64,000 nucleotides of DNA from Mycobacterium conspicuum (GTDB lineage: Bacteria > Actinomycetota > Actinomycetes > Mycobacteriales > Mycobacteriaceae): contig NZ_AP022613.1 of NCBI RefSeq assembly GCF_010730195.1, positions 1,550,001 through 1,614,000 of the forward strand, read 5' to 3'. The notes beneath the pieces were generated by a model that was not told the origin of the DNA, did not search any database, and saw nothing but the letters and a program-made list of their open reading frames with translations. Numbering within the stretch: position 1 is the stretch's first letter; the number at the start of each line of letters is the position of its first letter. The position numbers and the translations under genes were made by a program. Positions 16,899 to 27,078 of the stretch are shown here, in pieces.

Positions 16899-17237
16899 AT
16901 GAAGCTGGTCACCGCGATCGTGAAGCCGTTCACGCTCGACGACGTCAAGACGAGCCTCGAAGAGGCCGGCGTCCTCGGGATGACCGTCAGCGAAATCCAG
17001 GGCTACGGGCGGCAGAAGGGCCACACCGAGGTCTACCGGGGTGCGGAGTACTCGGTCGACTTCGTGCCCAAGGTCCGCATCGAGGTCGTCGTCGACGACT
17101 CCATCGTCGACAAAGTCGTCGACAGCGTCGTTAGGGCGGCGCGCACCGGCAAGATCGGTGACGGCAAGGTGTGGGTCACCCCGGTGGAGACCATCGTGCG
17201 GGTGCGCACCGGTGAGCGTGGAACCGATGCGCTGTGA
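16899..17237 (+). CDS. glnB: Nitrogen regulatory protein PII
   Basis: A 112-residue PII signal protein (Rv2919c; called GlnK in some actinobacteria) that senses 2-oxoglutarate and ATP/ADP and gates Amt. The T-loop holds RQKGHTEVYRGAEYSVDF with Tyr51, which in actinobacteria is adenylylated by GlnD. The C-terminal segment TGKIGDGKVWV is the nucleotide-binding signature. The gene is two bases after amt and 56 before glnD; the glnB-glnD gap contains a strong hairpin. Confidence 0.97.
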   Translation: MKLVTAIVKPFTLDDVKTSLEEAGVLGMTVSEIQGYGRQKGHTEVYRGAEYSVDFVPKVRIEVVVDDSIVDKVVDSVVRAARTGKIGDGKVWVTPVETIVRVRTGERGTDAL

Positions 17238-17279
17238 TGGCAGCCCAGCCTTGCTGATCCTTTGATGGCACGAAGTGGA

Positions 17280-17312
17280 CGGGCCGGTCGGGTATGACAG
17301 CCGACCGGCCCG
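17280..17312 (+). promoter_or_regulatory. 12-bp hairpin enclosing the glnD start codon
   Basis: CGGGCCGGTCGG (17280-17291) and CCGACCGGCCCG (17301-17312) are perfect complements around a nine-base loop GTATGACAG. The glnD ATG (17294-17296) sits inside this loop. The structure could terminate some amt-glnB transcripts, or hide the glnD start and lower its translation relative to amt and glnB. Position and perfection of the stem are seen directly; the function is inferred. Confidence 0.65.
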
Positions 17313-19750
17313 ACCCATCGGATGCAGGAAGCGCCTGCGGGGCAAGCGATTTGGCTGCCTCGCGGCGCCAACTGCTTTCTAGCGGTAGGAAACTGAGCGC
17401 CGCCGAGCTGCGGCACGCGTGGCTGGAACTGCACGAGACCTGGCTGACGGCGAAAGCCGCCGAGATCGGAATCACCGACGGCAGTGGCTTTGCGCTCGTC
17501 GGAATCGGCGGGCTGGCCCGCCGTGAACTGGTGCCGTACTCGGACCTGGACCTGATCCTGTTGCACGACAACGTGTCCGACGACGTGCTGGAACGGGTCG
17601 CCGACGGCATGTGGTATCCGTTGTGGGACGCCAATGTTCGGCTCGACCACAGCGTGCGGACCATTCCCGGGACGCTGGAGGTCGCCAATGGGGACCTGAC
17701 GGCCGCGCTGGGCCTGTTGGACGCGCGCCACATCGCCGGCGAGGAGCGGCTCTCGGCCGAGCTGATCAGCGGGGTCCGGGCGCAATGGCGCAGCGGAATC
17801 CGTTCCCGCATGGACGAACTCGTCGAGATGACGTATGCGCGCTGGCAGCGATGCTGGCGGATCGCGCAGCGAGCCGAGCCGGACCTCAAGTCGGGTCGCG
17901 GCGGCCTGCGTGACGTCCAGCTGCTCGACGCCCTGGGGCTCGCCCAGCTGATCGACCGCCGCGGCATGGGCAACCCGGACATGCCGGCCGGTTCGCTCGA
18001 CGAGGCATATCTGACGCTGCTCGACGTCCGCACCGAGCTGCACCTGGTATCCGGCCACGGCCGCGACGAACTGTTGGCTCAGTTCGCCGACGACGTCGCC
18101 GCGGGTTTGGGTGTCGGCGATCGATTCGCCTTGGCGCGCCTGCTTTCCGGCGCTGGACGCACCATCGCCTACCACGCCGAAACCGGGCTGCGAACCGCGC
18201 AAAACGCGCTGCCCCGCCGCGGCATCTCCGCTTTGGTCCGACGCCCGAAGCGGCGACCGCTGAACGAGGGTGTGGTCGAATACGACGGCGAGATTGTGCT
18301 CGCCCGCGACGCGCAACCCGAAAGCGACCCCGGCCTGGTGTTGCGGGTGGCGGCCGCGTCGGCCGACACCGGTTTGCCGATCGCCGCGGCCACGCTGAGC
18401 CGACTGGCCGCCAGCGTCCCGGACATGCCCACGCCGTGGCCGCGGGAGGCGTTGGACGACCTGTTGGTCGTGCTGCTGGCCGGGCCGACGATGGTGAACA
18501 CGATCGAAACGCTGGACCGCACCGGGCTGTGGGGCCGCCTGCTGCCGGAGTGGGACGCGGTTCGCGACCTGCCGCCGCGCGACGTCTCGCACAAATGGAC
18601 CGTGGACCGCCACAGCGTCGAAACCGCGGTCAACGCAGCGCCATTGGCCACCAACGTCGCGCGCTCGGACCTGCTTGCGCTGGGCGCACTGCTGCATGAC
18701 ATCGGCAAGGGCCGCGGGGTCGACCACTGCGTGTTCGGGGCCGATGTGGTGATCCCGATCGGCAAGCGGCTGGGGCTGGCGCCCCAGGACATCGACCTGC
18801 TGTCGAAGATGGTCCGCCACCACCTGCTGCTGCCGGTCACGGCGACCCGAAGCGACCTCAACGACCCGAAAGTGATTGAGGCCGTGTCCGAGACGCTGGA
18901 CTCCGACCCGCAACTACTGGAACTGTTGCACACGCTGGCCGAGGCGGACTCGAAGGCCACCGGACCCGGAGTATGGAGCGACTGGAAGGCCTCCCTGGTC
19001 GCCGACCTGGTGCGCCGCAGCCGGCTGGTGATGGCGGGTGAACCGCTGCCGCAGGCGGAACCCACTGCACCGCAATATCTTTCGCTGACAGCCGATCAGG
19101 GCGTGCATGTGCAGATCCAGCCCGGCGAGGGCGAGCGCATGCAGGTGGCGATGATCGCGCCGGATGAGCGGGGGCTGGTGTCGAAGGCCGCCGCGGTGCT
19201 CGCGCTGAACTCGTTGCGCATTCATTCGGCGTCGGCCAACACTCACCAGGGTGTCGCGATCACCGAATTCGTGGTGTCGCCGCTGTTCGGTTCGCCGCCG
19301 GAGGCGGGCCTGCTGCGCCAGCAGTTCACCAACGCCCTGCACGGCGACGTCGACGTACTGGGCGCGCTGGAGAAGCGCGGCACCGACGCCGCCAACTCGG
19401 CGACCGCCCGGGCCGGGGAGATCCAGGTGGGCGCGCCGCTGACCCGGTCCACCGCGCCGCCGCGCATCCTGTGGCTCGACACCGACGCGCCCGGTCAGCT
19501 CATCGTCGAGGTCCGCGCGATGGACCGGCTGGGCTTGCTGGCGCTGCTGGCCCAGGCGCTCGAGAACGCCGGAGGCGAGATGGCCTGGGCGAAGGTGAAC
19601 ACCTTCGGATCGACGGCGGCCGACGTGTTCTGTGTGACGGTGCCCGCCGAGTCCGGCAAGGCTGAGGTGCGGGCCGCCGTCGAGCAGCAGCTCTTTACCG
19701 TGCTGGGCGCGCCCGCGGAGGTCGTCGTCGGCGACCCAGTGGGCGACTGA
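17294..19750 (+). CDS. glnD: PII uridylyl/adenylyltransferase GlnD
   Basis: GlnD (Rv2918c, 818 residues) modifies and de-modifies PII; in actinobacteria the modification is adenylylation of Tyr51 of GlnK/GlnB. The nucleotidyltransferase domain shows GGLARRELVPYSDLDLILL near residue 73 with the two catalytic Asp. An HD hydrolase domain carries HDIGKGRGVDH near residue 468. Two C-terminal ACT domains (starting near MIAPDERGLVSKAAAVLALN at 618 and VRAMDRLGLLALLAQALE at 737) sense glutamine. The ATG at 17294 lies in a hairpin loop. The N-terminal segment CGASDLAASRR aligns in memory with Rv2918c, which supports this start. Confidence 0.96.
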   Translation: MTADRPDPSDAGSACGASDLAASRRQLLSSGRKLSAAELRHAWLELHETWLTAKAAEIGITDGSGFALVGIGGLARRELVPYSDLDLILLHDNVSDDVLERVADGMWYPLWDANVRLDHSVRTIPGTLEVANGDLTAALGLLDARHIAGEERLSAELISGVRAQWRSGIRSRMDELVEMTYARWQRCWRIAQRAEPDLKSGRGGLRDVQLLDALGLAQLIDRRGMGNPDMPAGSLDEAYLTLLDVRTELHLVSGHGRDELLAQFADDVAAGLGVGDRFALARLLSGAGRTIAYHAETGLRTAQNALPRRGISALVRRPKRRPLNEGVVEYDGEIVLARDAQPESDPGLVLRVAAASADTGLPIAAATLSRLAASVPDMPTPWPREALDDLLVVLLAGPTMVNTIETLDRTGLWGRLLPEWDAVRDLPPRDVSHKWTVDRHSVETAVNAAPLATNVARSDLLALGALLHDIGKGRGVDHCVFGADVVIPIGKRLGLAPQDIDLLSKMVRHHLLLPVTATRSDLNDPKVIEAVSETLDSDPQLLELLHTLAEADSKATGPGVWSDWKASLVADLVRRSRLVMAGEPLPQAEPTAPQYLSLTADQGVHVQIQPGEGERMQVAMIAPDERGLVSKAAAVLALNSLRIHSASANTHQGVAITEFVVSPLFGSPPEAGLLRQQFTNALHGDVDVLGALEKRGTDAANSATARAGEIQVGAPLTRSTAPPRILWLDTDAPGQLIVEVRAMDRLGLLALLAQALENAGGEMAWAKVNTFGSTAADVFCVTVPAESGKAEVRAAVEQQLFTVLGAPAEVVVGDPVGD

Positions 19751-19807
19751 GCGATCGCAAGCGCGGCGACAGCCGGGCGCAGCGGGTCGCGACCATCGGA
19801 TGAGCTC

Positions 19808-21505
19808 TCACTGCTCCGCGTTGAGTTGGCGCACGGCTTCGATGCGCGCCTTGAGCTGGTCGCGGCTCGCCGCCGCGATCGGGGGTCCACCGCAGCGGCG
19901 CCGCAGCTCGTTGTGAATCCAGCCGTGCGGCTTGCCGGTGCGGTGGTGGGCCACCGACACCAAAGCGTTGAGTTCGCGGCGCAACTCACGCAGTTGGCCG
20001 TGCGTGGTCAGCGGCGCGGCCGGCCGCCCGGTCTCCTGGTCACGCTGGGCCCGCTTTTGCAGCTGCTCGTCCTGGCGGCGGTGCAACAGGGCCCGCATCT
20101 GTTCGGCGTCGAGCAGCCCGGGGATGCCGAGGTAGTCGGCCTCCTCCTCGCTGCCGGCCGGCGTGGCCGTGCCGAACGAGGACCCGTCGAAAATGACCTG
20201 ATCCAGTTCCGCGTCGGCGCCCAATGCGGTGAAGCCGGTCTCGTCGGTTTTCTCGGATTGGGTTGCGACGGCGGGATCCTCGAGCAGCGGATCGTCCAGG
20301 GACTCGCGATGCGGTTGGCCCAGCACGTGATTGCGCTCGGCCTCTAGCTCGCTGGCCAACTGCAGCAGATTGGGCACCGACGGCAAGAAGATGCTCGCGG
20401 TTTCGCCCGCCCGGCGGGACCGCACGAACCGCCCGACGGCCTGCGCGAAGAACAGCGGCGTCGAGGCGCTGGTGGCATAGATCCCGACCGACAGCCGTGG
20501 CACGTCGACACCCTCGGACACCATGCGCACCGCGACCAGCCAGCGGCTGGTGCCTTCGGCGAATTGTGTTATACGCGTTGATGATCCGGGGTCATCGGAC
20601 AGCACCAGCGTCGGGGCTTCGGACGTGATCTCGGTCAGCAGCCGCGCGTAGGCGCGGGCCGCTTTCTGATCGGAAGCGATGATCATGCCGCCGGCGTCGG
20701 GGATGTGCGTGCGCAACTGGCGCAGCCGTTGGTCGGCGGCCGCGATCACCGCGGGCATCCATTGACCGGCCGGGTCCAGCGCGGTCCGCCAGGCCCGCGC
20801 GGTCTGCTCGGCGGACAGCGGCTCACCCAGCCGCGCCGCGTGCTCGTCGCCGGCGCTGTCGCGCCAGCGCGCCTCCCCGGAGTAGGCGAGGAACACCACC
20901 GGCCGCACCACGCCGTCGGCGAGGGCTTCGGCATACCCGTAGTTGTGGTCGGCCTCCGAACGCGAGATCCCGTCCGGGCCGGGCGTGTAGGTGACGAACG
21001 GGATCGGACTGTCGTCGCTGCGAAAGGGCGTGCCCGTCAACGCAAGTCGGCGGGTGGCGTCACCGAACGCTTCCCTGATCGCGTCGCCCCACGTCTTGGC
21101 GTCACCTCCGTGGTGGATCTCGTCGAACACGACCAGGGTCTTGCGCTGCTCGGTGCGCACCCGGTGCAGCGTCGGGTGCGCCGCGACCTGAGCGTAGGTG
21201 ACCATCACGCCGTGGTACTCCGGCGAGGCCACCGGATTGGTGTTGGAGAACTTCGGGTCCAGCGCCAAGCCGTGGTCGGCCGCGGCCCGGGCCCACTGCA
21301 CCTTGAGATGCTCGGTGGGCACGACGACGGTGATCTGCTCGACGGCGCGCTGCGCCAGCAGCTCGGCGACCACCCGCAGCGCGAAGGTCGTCTTCCCCGA
21401 CCCGGGCGTGGCGACGGCCAGAAAATCGCGCGGGGAGGCGGCCAGGTATTTCACCATCGCGCGGCGCTGCCAGCCGCGCAGCGGCCGGACCTGCTCTGTC
21501 GACAA
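19808..21505 (-). CDS. SF2 DEAD/DEAH-type helicase (Rv2917 orthologue)
   Basis: A 565-residue superfamily 2 helicase-like protein. Visible motifs are Walker A ATPGSGKTTF near residue 35, Walker B-type DEIHHGG near 133, motif III LTGTPFRSDD near 157, motif V VAVRMVSEGVDVPRLSVG near 326 and motif VI QAVGRFVRSRRAG near 358. The C-terminal 170 residues contain a charged region of unknown fold (RRQDEQLQKRAQRDQETGR). It resembles the type III restriction/ERCC3-like branch, but no nuclease or methylase lies nearby, so a repair or RNA/DNA remodelling role is more likely. The substrate is unknown. It is convergent with glnD. Confidence 0.88.
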   Translation of the reverse strand: MSTEQVRPLRGWQRRAMVKYLAASPRDFLAVATPGSGKTTFALRVVAELLAQRAVEQITVVVPTEHLKVQWARAAADHGLALDPKFSNTNPVASPEYHGVMVTYAQVAAHPTLHRVRTEQRKTLVVFDEIHHGGDAKTWGDAIREAFGDATRRLALTGTPFRSDDSPIPFVTYTPGPDGISRSEADHNYGYAEALADGVVRPVVFLAYSGEARWRDSAGDEHAARLGEPLSAEQTARAWRTALDPAGQWMPAVIAAADQRLRQLRTHIPDAGGMIIASDQKAARAYARLLTEITSEAPTLVLSDDPGSSTRITQFAEGTSRWLVAVRMVSEGVDVPRLSVGIYATSASTPLFFAQAVGRFVRSRRAGETASIFLPSVPNLLQLASELEAERNHVLGQPHRESLDDPLLEDPAVATQSEKTDETGFTALGADAELDQVIFDGSSFGTATPAGSEEEADYLGIPGLLDAEQMRALLHRRQDEQLQKRAQRDQETGRPAAPLTTHGQLRELRRELNALVSVAHHRTGKPHGWIHNELRRRCGGPPIAAASRDQLKARIEAVRQLNAEQ

Positions 21506-21582
21506 GTCTCTCTGAGCTCCCGGGTAGATTGCTGCGGCGGTGACTGCGCGGGTGTGAAATGTAGCACGGCAACGCTTTTCGG

Positions 21583-21597
21583 CGCGCCTTCGGCGCG
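21583..21597 (-). terminator. Candidate hairpin terminator after htpG
   Basis: CGCGCC (21583-21588) pairs with GGCGCG (21592-21597) around TTC. It lies 21 bases beyond the htpG stop in the direction of htpG transcription and upstream of the helicase start. It lacks a U-run, so confidence is moderate. Confidence 0.4.
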
Positions 21598-21617
21598 TGT
21601 CGCCCGTGCGGCGTGTC

Positions 21618-23543
<1,926 letters not shown>

Positions 23544-23584
23544 GCGACTTCTAACCTCCGACGCTCATGGATACTCGCCAAACG

Positions 23585-24379
23585 TTATACACGCTGGCGG
23601 GCGTCCAGCCACGCGTCGATGCGTCCGGCGACTTCGCGCCAGCCGGGTTCGAGCATCATGTTGTGCCCCATCGCGAAGAATTCCGCCGTGGTCCCGTAGG
23701 CGCGCGCCGTGGCGCGCACCGCGCGGACGCTGACGAAGCCGTCGTGGGTGGCGCCGAGGACCAGCATCGGGGTGGTGACCCGCTGGGTTTGGACCCGGCG
23801 AACCATCGGTTCCTTCATCGCCGCGCGGATGCTCTCGGGTCCGGCGCGGTCCCAGCAGGACAGCACGATGTCCTCGGGGGTGTCCTTGCAGAACAGGTAT
23901 CCGCGGGCCAGCTTCGCGTTGTACAGGAACTTGACCAGGGTGGGGTCGTTGAACGACTTGATCGACATCTGCGGGCGACGGCGCCAGACCCGCAGCGCCG
24001 TCCCCAGCACCCCGGACGGGGGCAGCGACCCCACCAGCACGGCGGCCGGCGCCGATCGGTCTTCGAGATAGCGCTGGATCACGTAACCGCCGAGGGAATG
24101 GCCGATCAGCACCGGGTGACCGCCTTCCGCGCTCAAGTCGTCGGCCACCGACCGGACGTCGTCGAGGTAGTCGGCGATGGACACGTGCTGCAGCGGCTTG
24201 TCCGTCGGGCTGGCGCCGTGCCCGCGCAGGCTCACGGCGACCGCGCGGTAGCCGGCCTCGGCGAAGAAGTCCAGGAAGTGGTCGTCCCAACACCACGCGC
24301 CGTGCCAGCCGCCGTGCACGAACAGCAGCGGCACCGGATGCGCCGGGCTGGTTGACCCCTTGTCGATCACCTCGAGCAT
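23585..24379 (-). CDS. Alpha/beta hydrolase
   Basis: A 264-residue single-domain alpha/beta hydrolase. The oxyanion segment LLFVHGGWHGAWCW lies near residue 18, the nucleophile elbow GHSLGGY near residue 93 supplies Ser, and the likely acid (GATHDGF near 209) and His (FAMGHNMML near 236) complete the triad. There is no signal peptide, so it is cytosolic. The substrate cannot be told from sequence; relatives are annotated as lysophospholipases or lipid esterases. It sits upstream of htpG on the same strand and diverges from ffh. Confidence 0.85.
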   Translation of the reverse strand: MLEVIDKGSTSPAHPVPLLFVHGGWHGAWCWDDHFLDFFAEAGYRAVAVSLRGHGASPTDKPLQHVSIADYLDDVRSVADDLSAEGGHPVLIGHSLGGYVIQRYLEDRSAPAAVLVGSLPPSGVLGTALRVWRRRPQMSIKSFNDPTLVKFLYNAKLARGYLFCKDTPEDIVLSCWDRAGPESIRAAMKEPMVRRVQTQRVTTPMLVLGATHDGFVSVRAVRATARAYGTTAEFFAMGHNMMLEPGWREVAGRIDAWLDARQRV

Positions 24380-24435
24380 GGGGTGACTTTTGCTGGCGGT
24401 GATCGCCGCGTCAAGAGCCCGCTAGGCTGGCGGGC

Positions 24436-25983
24436 GTGTTTGAATCGCTGTCCGATCGGCTGACCGGTGCCCTGGCGGGGCTGCGCGGCAAAGGCCGCCT
24501 GACCGACGCCGACATCGACGCCACCACCCGCGAAATCCGGCTGGCGCTGCTGGAAGCCGACGTGTCGCTGCCCGTGGTCCGCGCGTTCGTGCACCGGATC
24601 AAGGAACGCGCCCGCGGCGCCGAGGTGTCCGGTGCGCTCAACCCGGCGCAGCAGGTCGTCAAGATCGTCAACGAGGAGCTCATCGGCATCCTCGGCGGCG
24701 AGACCCGCCAGCTGGCGTTCGCGAAAACGCCGCCGACCGTGATCATGCTCGCCGGCCTGCAGGGCTCCGGCAAGACGACGCTGGCCGGCAAGCTGGCCGC
24801 CTGGCTGCGCGGCAAGGGTCACACCCCGTTGCTGGTGGCGTGCGACCTGCAGCGGCCCGCCGCGGTGAACCAGCTGCAGGTCGTCGGCGAGCGCGCCGGC
24901 GTGACCGTGTTCGCGCCACACCCTGGAGCCTCACCGGAGTCCGGCCCCGGCGACCCCGTCGCCGTCGCCGCAGCCGGTCTCGAGGAGGCCCGCGCCAAAC
25001 ACTTCGACGTCGTCATCGTCGACACCGCCGGGCGCCTCGGCATCGACGAGGAGCTGATGGCCCAGGCCGCCGCGATCCGCGACGCCGTCCACCCCGACGA
25101 GACGATCTTCGTCCTGGACGCGATGATCGGCCAGGACGCCGTCGCCACCGCGCAGGCCTTCGGCGAGGGCGTCGGGTTCACCGGTGTCGTCCTCACCAAG
25201 CTCGACGGCGACGCCCGCGGCGGTGCGGCGCTGTCGGTGCGCGAGGTGACGGGCGTTCCGATCCTGTTCGCGTCCAGCGGCGAGAAGCTGGAGGACTTCG
25301 ACGTCTTCCACCCGGACCGGATGGCCAGCCGCATCCTGGGCATGGGCGACGTGCTGAGCCTGATCGAACAGGCCGAGCAGGTCTTCGACGCGCAGAAGGC
25401 CGAGGAGGCCGCCGCCAAGATCGGCACCGGCGAGCTGACCCTGGAGGATTTCCTCGAGCAGATGCTCGCCGTGCGCAAGATGGGCCCGATCGGCAACCTG
25501 CTGGGCATGCTGCCCGGCGCCGGGCAGATGAAGGACGCGCTCGCCGCCGTCGACGACAAACAACTCGACCGGCTCCAGGCCATCATCCGCGGCATGACCC
25601 CGCAGGAGCGGGCCGATCCCAAGATCATCAACGCCTCGCGCCGGCTGCGCATCGCCAACGGCTCGGGCGTGACCGTGTCCGAGGTCAACCAGCTCGTCGA
25701 CCGCTTCTTCGAGGCCCGCAAGATGATGTCGTCAATGCTCGGCGGCATGGGCATCCCCGGCATCGGCCGCAAGTCCGCGACGCGAAAGTCCAAGGGCGGC
25801 AAGAACAAAAAGGGCAAGAAGGGCGGGCGCGGCCCGACGCCGCCGAAGGTCAAGAGCCCGTTCGGTGCTGGCATGCCGGCCGGGTTCCCCGACCTGTCGC
25901 AGATGCCCGAGGGGCTCAACGAGTTGCCGCCCGGGCTGGCCGACTTCGATCTGTCCAAGCTGAAGTTCCCGGGACAGAAATAG
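24436..25983 (+). CDS. ffh: Signal recognition particle protein Ffh
   Basis: Ffh (Rv2916c, 515 residues) binds SRP RNA and nascent signal sequences and docks on FtsY. It has the N domain, then the G domain with GLQGSGKTTLAGKLA near residue 106, DTAGRLGIDEE near 195 and TKLDGDARGG near 254. The methionine-rich M domain occupies about residues 328-445. A Lys/Gly-rich mycobacterial tail (KGGKNKKGKKGGRGPTPP near residue 455) is followed by an acidic end. The start is GTG 24436. The SRP RNA gene is not in this window. The amidohydrolase gene follows after six bases. Confidence 0.97.
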   Translation: MFESLSDRLTGALAGLRGKGRLTDADIDATTREIRLALLEADVSLPVVRAFVHRIKERARGAEVSGALNPAQQVVKIVNEELIGILGGETRQLAFAKTPPTVIMLAGLQGSGKTTLAGKLAAWLRGKGHTPLLVACDLQRPAAVNQLQVVGERAGVTVFAPHPGASPESGPGDPVAVAAAGLEEARAKHFDVVIVDTAGRLGIDEELMAQAAAIRDAVHPDETIFVLDAMIGQDAVATAQAFGEGVGFTGVVLTKLDGDARGGAALSVREVTGVPILFASSGEKLEDFDVFHPDRMASRILGMGDVLSLIEQAEQVFDAQKAEEAAAKIGTGELTLEDFLEQMLAVRKMGPIGNLLGMLPGAGQMKDALAAVDDKQLDRLQAIIRGMTPQERADPKIINASRRLRIANGSGVTVSEVNQLVDRFFEARKMMSSMLGGMGIPGIGRKSATRKSKGGKNKKGKKGGRGPTPPKVKSPFGAGMPAGFPDLSQMPEGLNELPPGLADFDLSKLKFPGQK

Positions 25984-25989
25984 CCGCCC

Positions 25990-27078
25990 GTGCGGATGCA
26001 CGTGCGCGGTGTCGGGCTGCCCGACGAGGACGCGATCGAACTCTGGGTGGTCGACGGGCGCATCAGCCGCGAGCCAATCGCCAACGCCGACACCGTCTTT
26101 GATGGCGGGTGGATCCTGCCCGGGCTGGTGGACGCGCACTGCCACGTCGGGCTGGGCGATCACGGCGAAATCCCGCTCGACGAGGCGATCGCGCAGGCCG
26201 AAGCCGAGCGCGACGTGGGCGCGCTGCTGTTGCGCGACTGCGGCTCACCGACGGACACCCGCAGCCTCGACGACCACGACGACCTGCCCCGCATCATCCG
26301 CGCCGGTAAGCACCTGGCCCGGCCCAAGCGGTATCAGGCCGGCTTCTCCGTCGAGCTGGAGGACGAATCCGAGCTCCCCGCGGCGGTCGCCGAGCAGGCC
26401 CGCCGCGGCGACGGCTGGATCAAGCTGGTGGGCGACTGGATCGACCGCTCGGTCGGCGATCTCGCCCCGCTGTGGTCCGACGACGTGCTCAAGGCCGCCA
26501 TCGACACCGCGCACGCGCACGGCGCCCGGGTCACCGCGCACGTCTTCAGCGAGGACGCGTTGCCCGGCCTGATCAGCGCCGGCATCGACTGCATCGAGCA
26601 CGGCACCGGGCTCACCGACGACACCATTGAGCTGATGGTCGAGCACCGAACCGTACTGGTGCCGACGCTGGTCAACATCCTCGAGAACTTCACCGGCATC
26701 GCCACCAAGGCGGCCGAGCGCTACCCGCTCTATGCCGCCCACATGCGCGAACTGCGCGCCCGCGCGCTGCCCCGGCTGGCTGCGGCACGCGATGCGGGTG
26801 TGCCGATCTACGCCGGCAGCGATGCCGGCACCATGGTTGCCCCCGGGCGAATCGCCGACGAGGTCGAGGCACTCAAGGGGATCGGGATGAGCCCGACCGA
26901 GGCGTTGGGTGCCGCGTGCTGGGATGCCCGCCGCTGGCTGGGCCGCCCCGCGCTGGATCACGGGGCATCGGCCGACCTGTTGTGCTTTTCGGAGGACCCG
27001 CGGCAGGGGCCCGCGGTGCTGCGCCGCCCCGATCTGGTCATCCTGCGGGGCAAGACGTTTCGGCCTAGGCTTGGTTGA
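25990..27078 (+). CDS. Amidohydrolase-superfamily enzyme (Rv2915c)
   Basis: A 362-residue metal-dependent amidohydrolase. The metal-ligand set is visible: DAHCHVG (His pair, residues 51-53), a possible bridging Lys in WIKLVGDW near 144, TAHVF near 180, IEHGTG near 200, and the conserved Asp in AGSDAGT near 278. This resembles the imidazolonepropionase/Xaa-Pro dipeptidase-like branch. The natural substrate is unknown. Start GTG 25990 is six bases after ffh, and its TGA overlaps the pknI ATG by one base, so ffh, this gene and pknI may be one transcription unit. Confidence 0.85.
   Translation: MRMHVRGVGLPDEDAIELWVVDGRISREPIANADTVFDGGWILPGLVDAHCHVGLGDHGEIPLDEAIAQAEAERDVGALLLRDCGSPTDTRSLDDHDDLPRIIRAGKHLARPKRYQAGFSVELEDESELPAAVAEQARRGDGWIKLVGDWIDRSVGDLAPLWSDDVLKAAIDTAHAHGARVTAHVFSEDALPGLISAGIDCIEHGTGLTDDTIELMVEHRTVLVPTLVNILENFTGIATKAAERYPLYAAHMRELRARALPRLAAARDAGVPIYAGSDAGTMVAPGRIADEVEALKGIGMSPTEALGAACWDARRWLGRPALDHGASADLLCFSEDPRQGPAVLRRPDLVILRGKTFRPRLG

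Noticed and set aside
19785..19794. GGTCGCGACC palindrome between glnD and the helicase
   Set aside because: Ten bases without a loop is common by chance in this GC content; I do not call a terminator.
19808..21505. Helicase considered as part of a restriction or defence system
   Set aside because: No nuclease, methylase or other defence gene is adjacent, and the gene is conserved in H37Rv as Rv2917.
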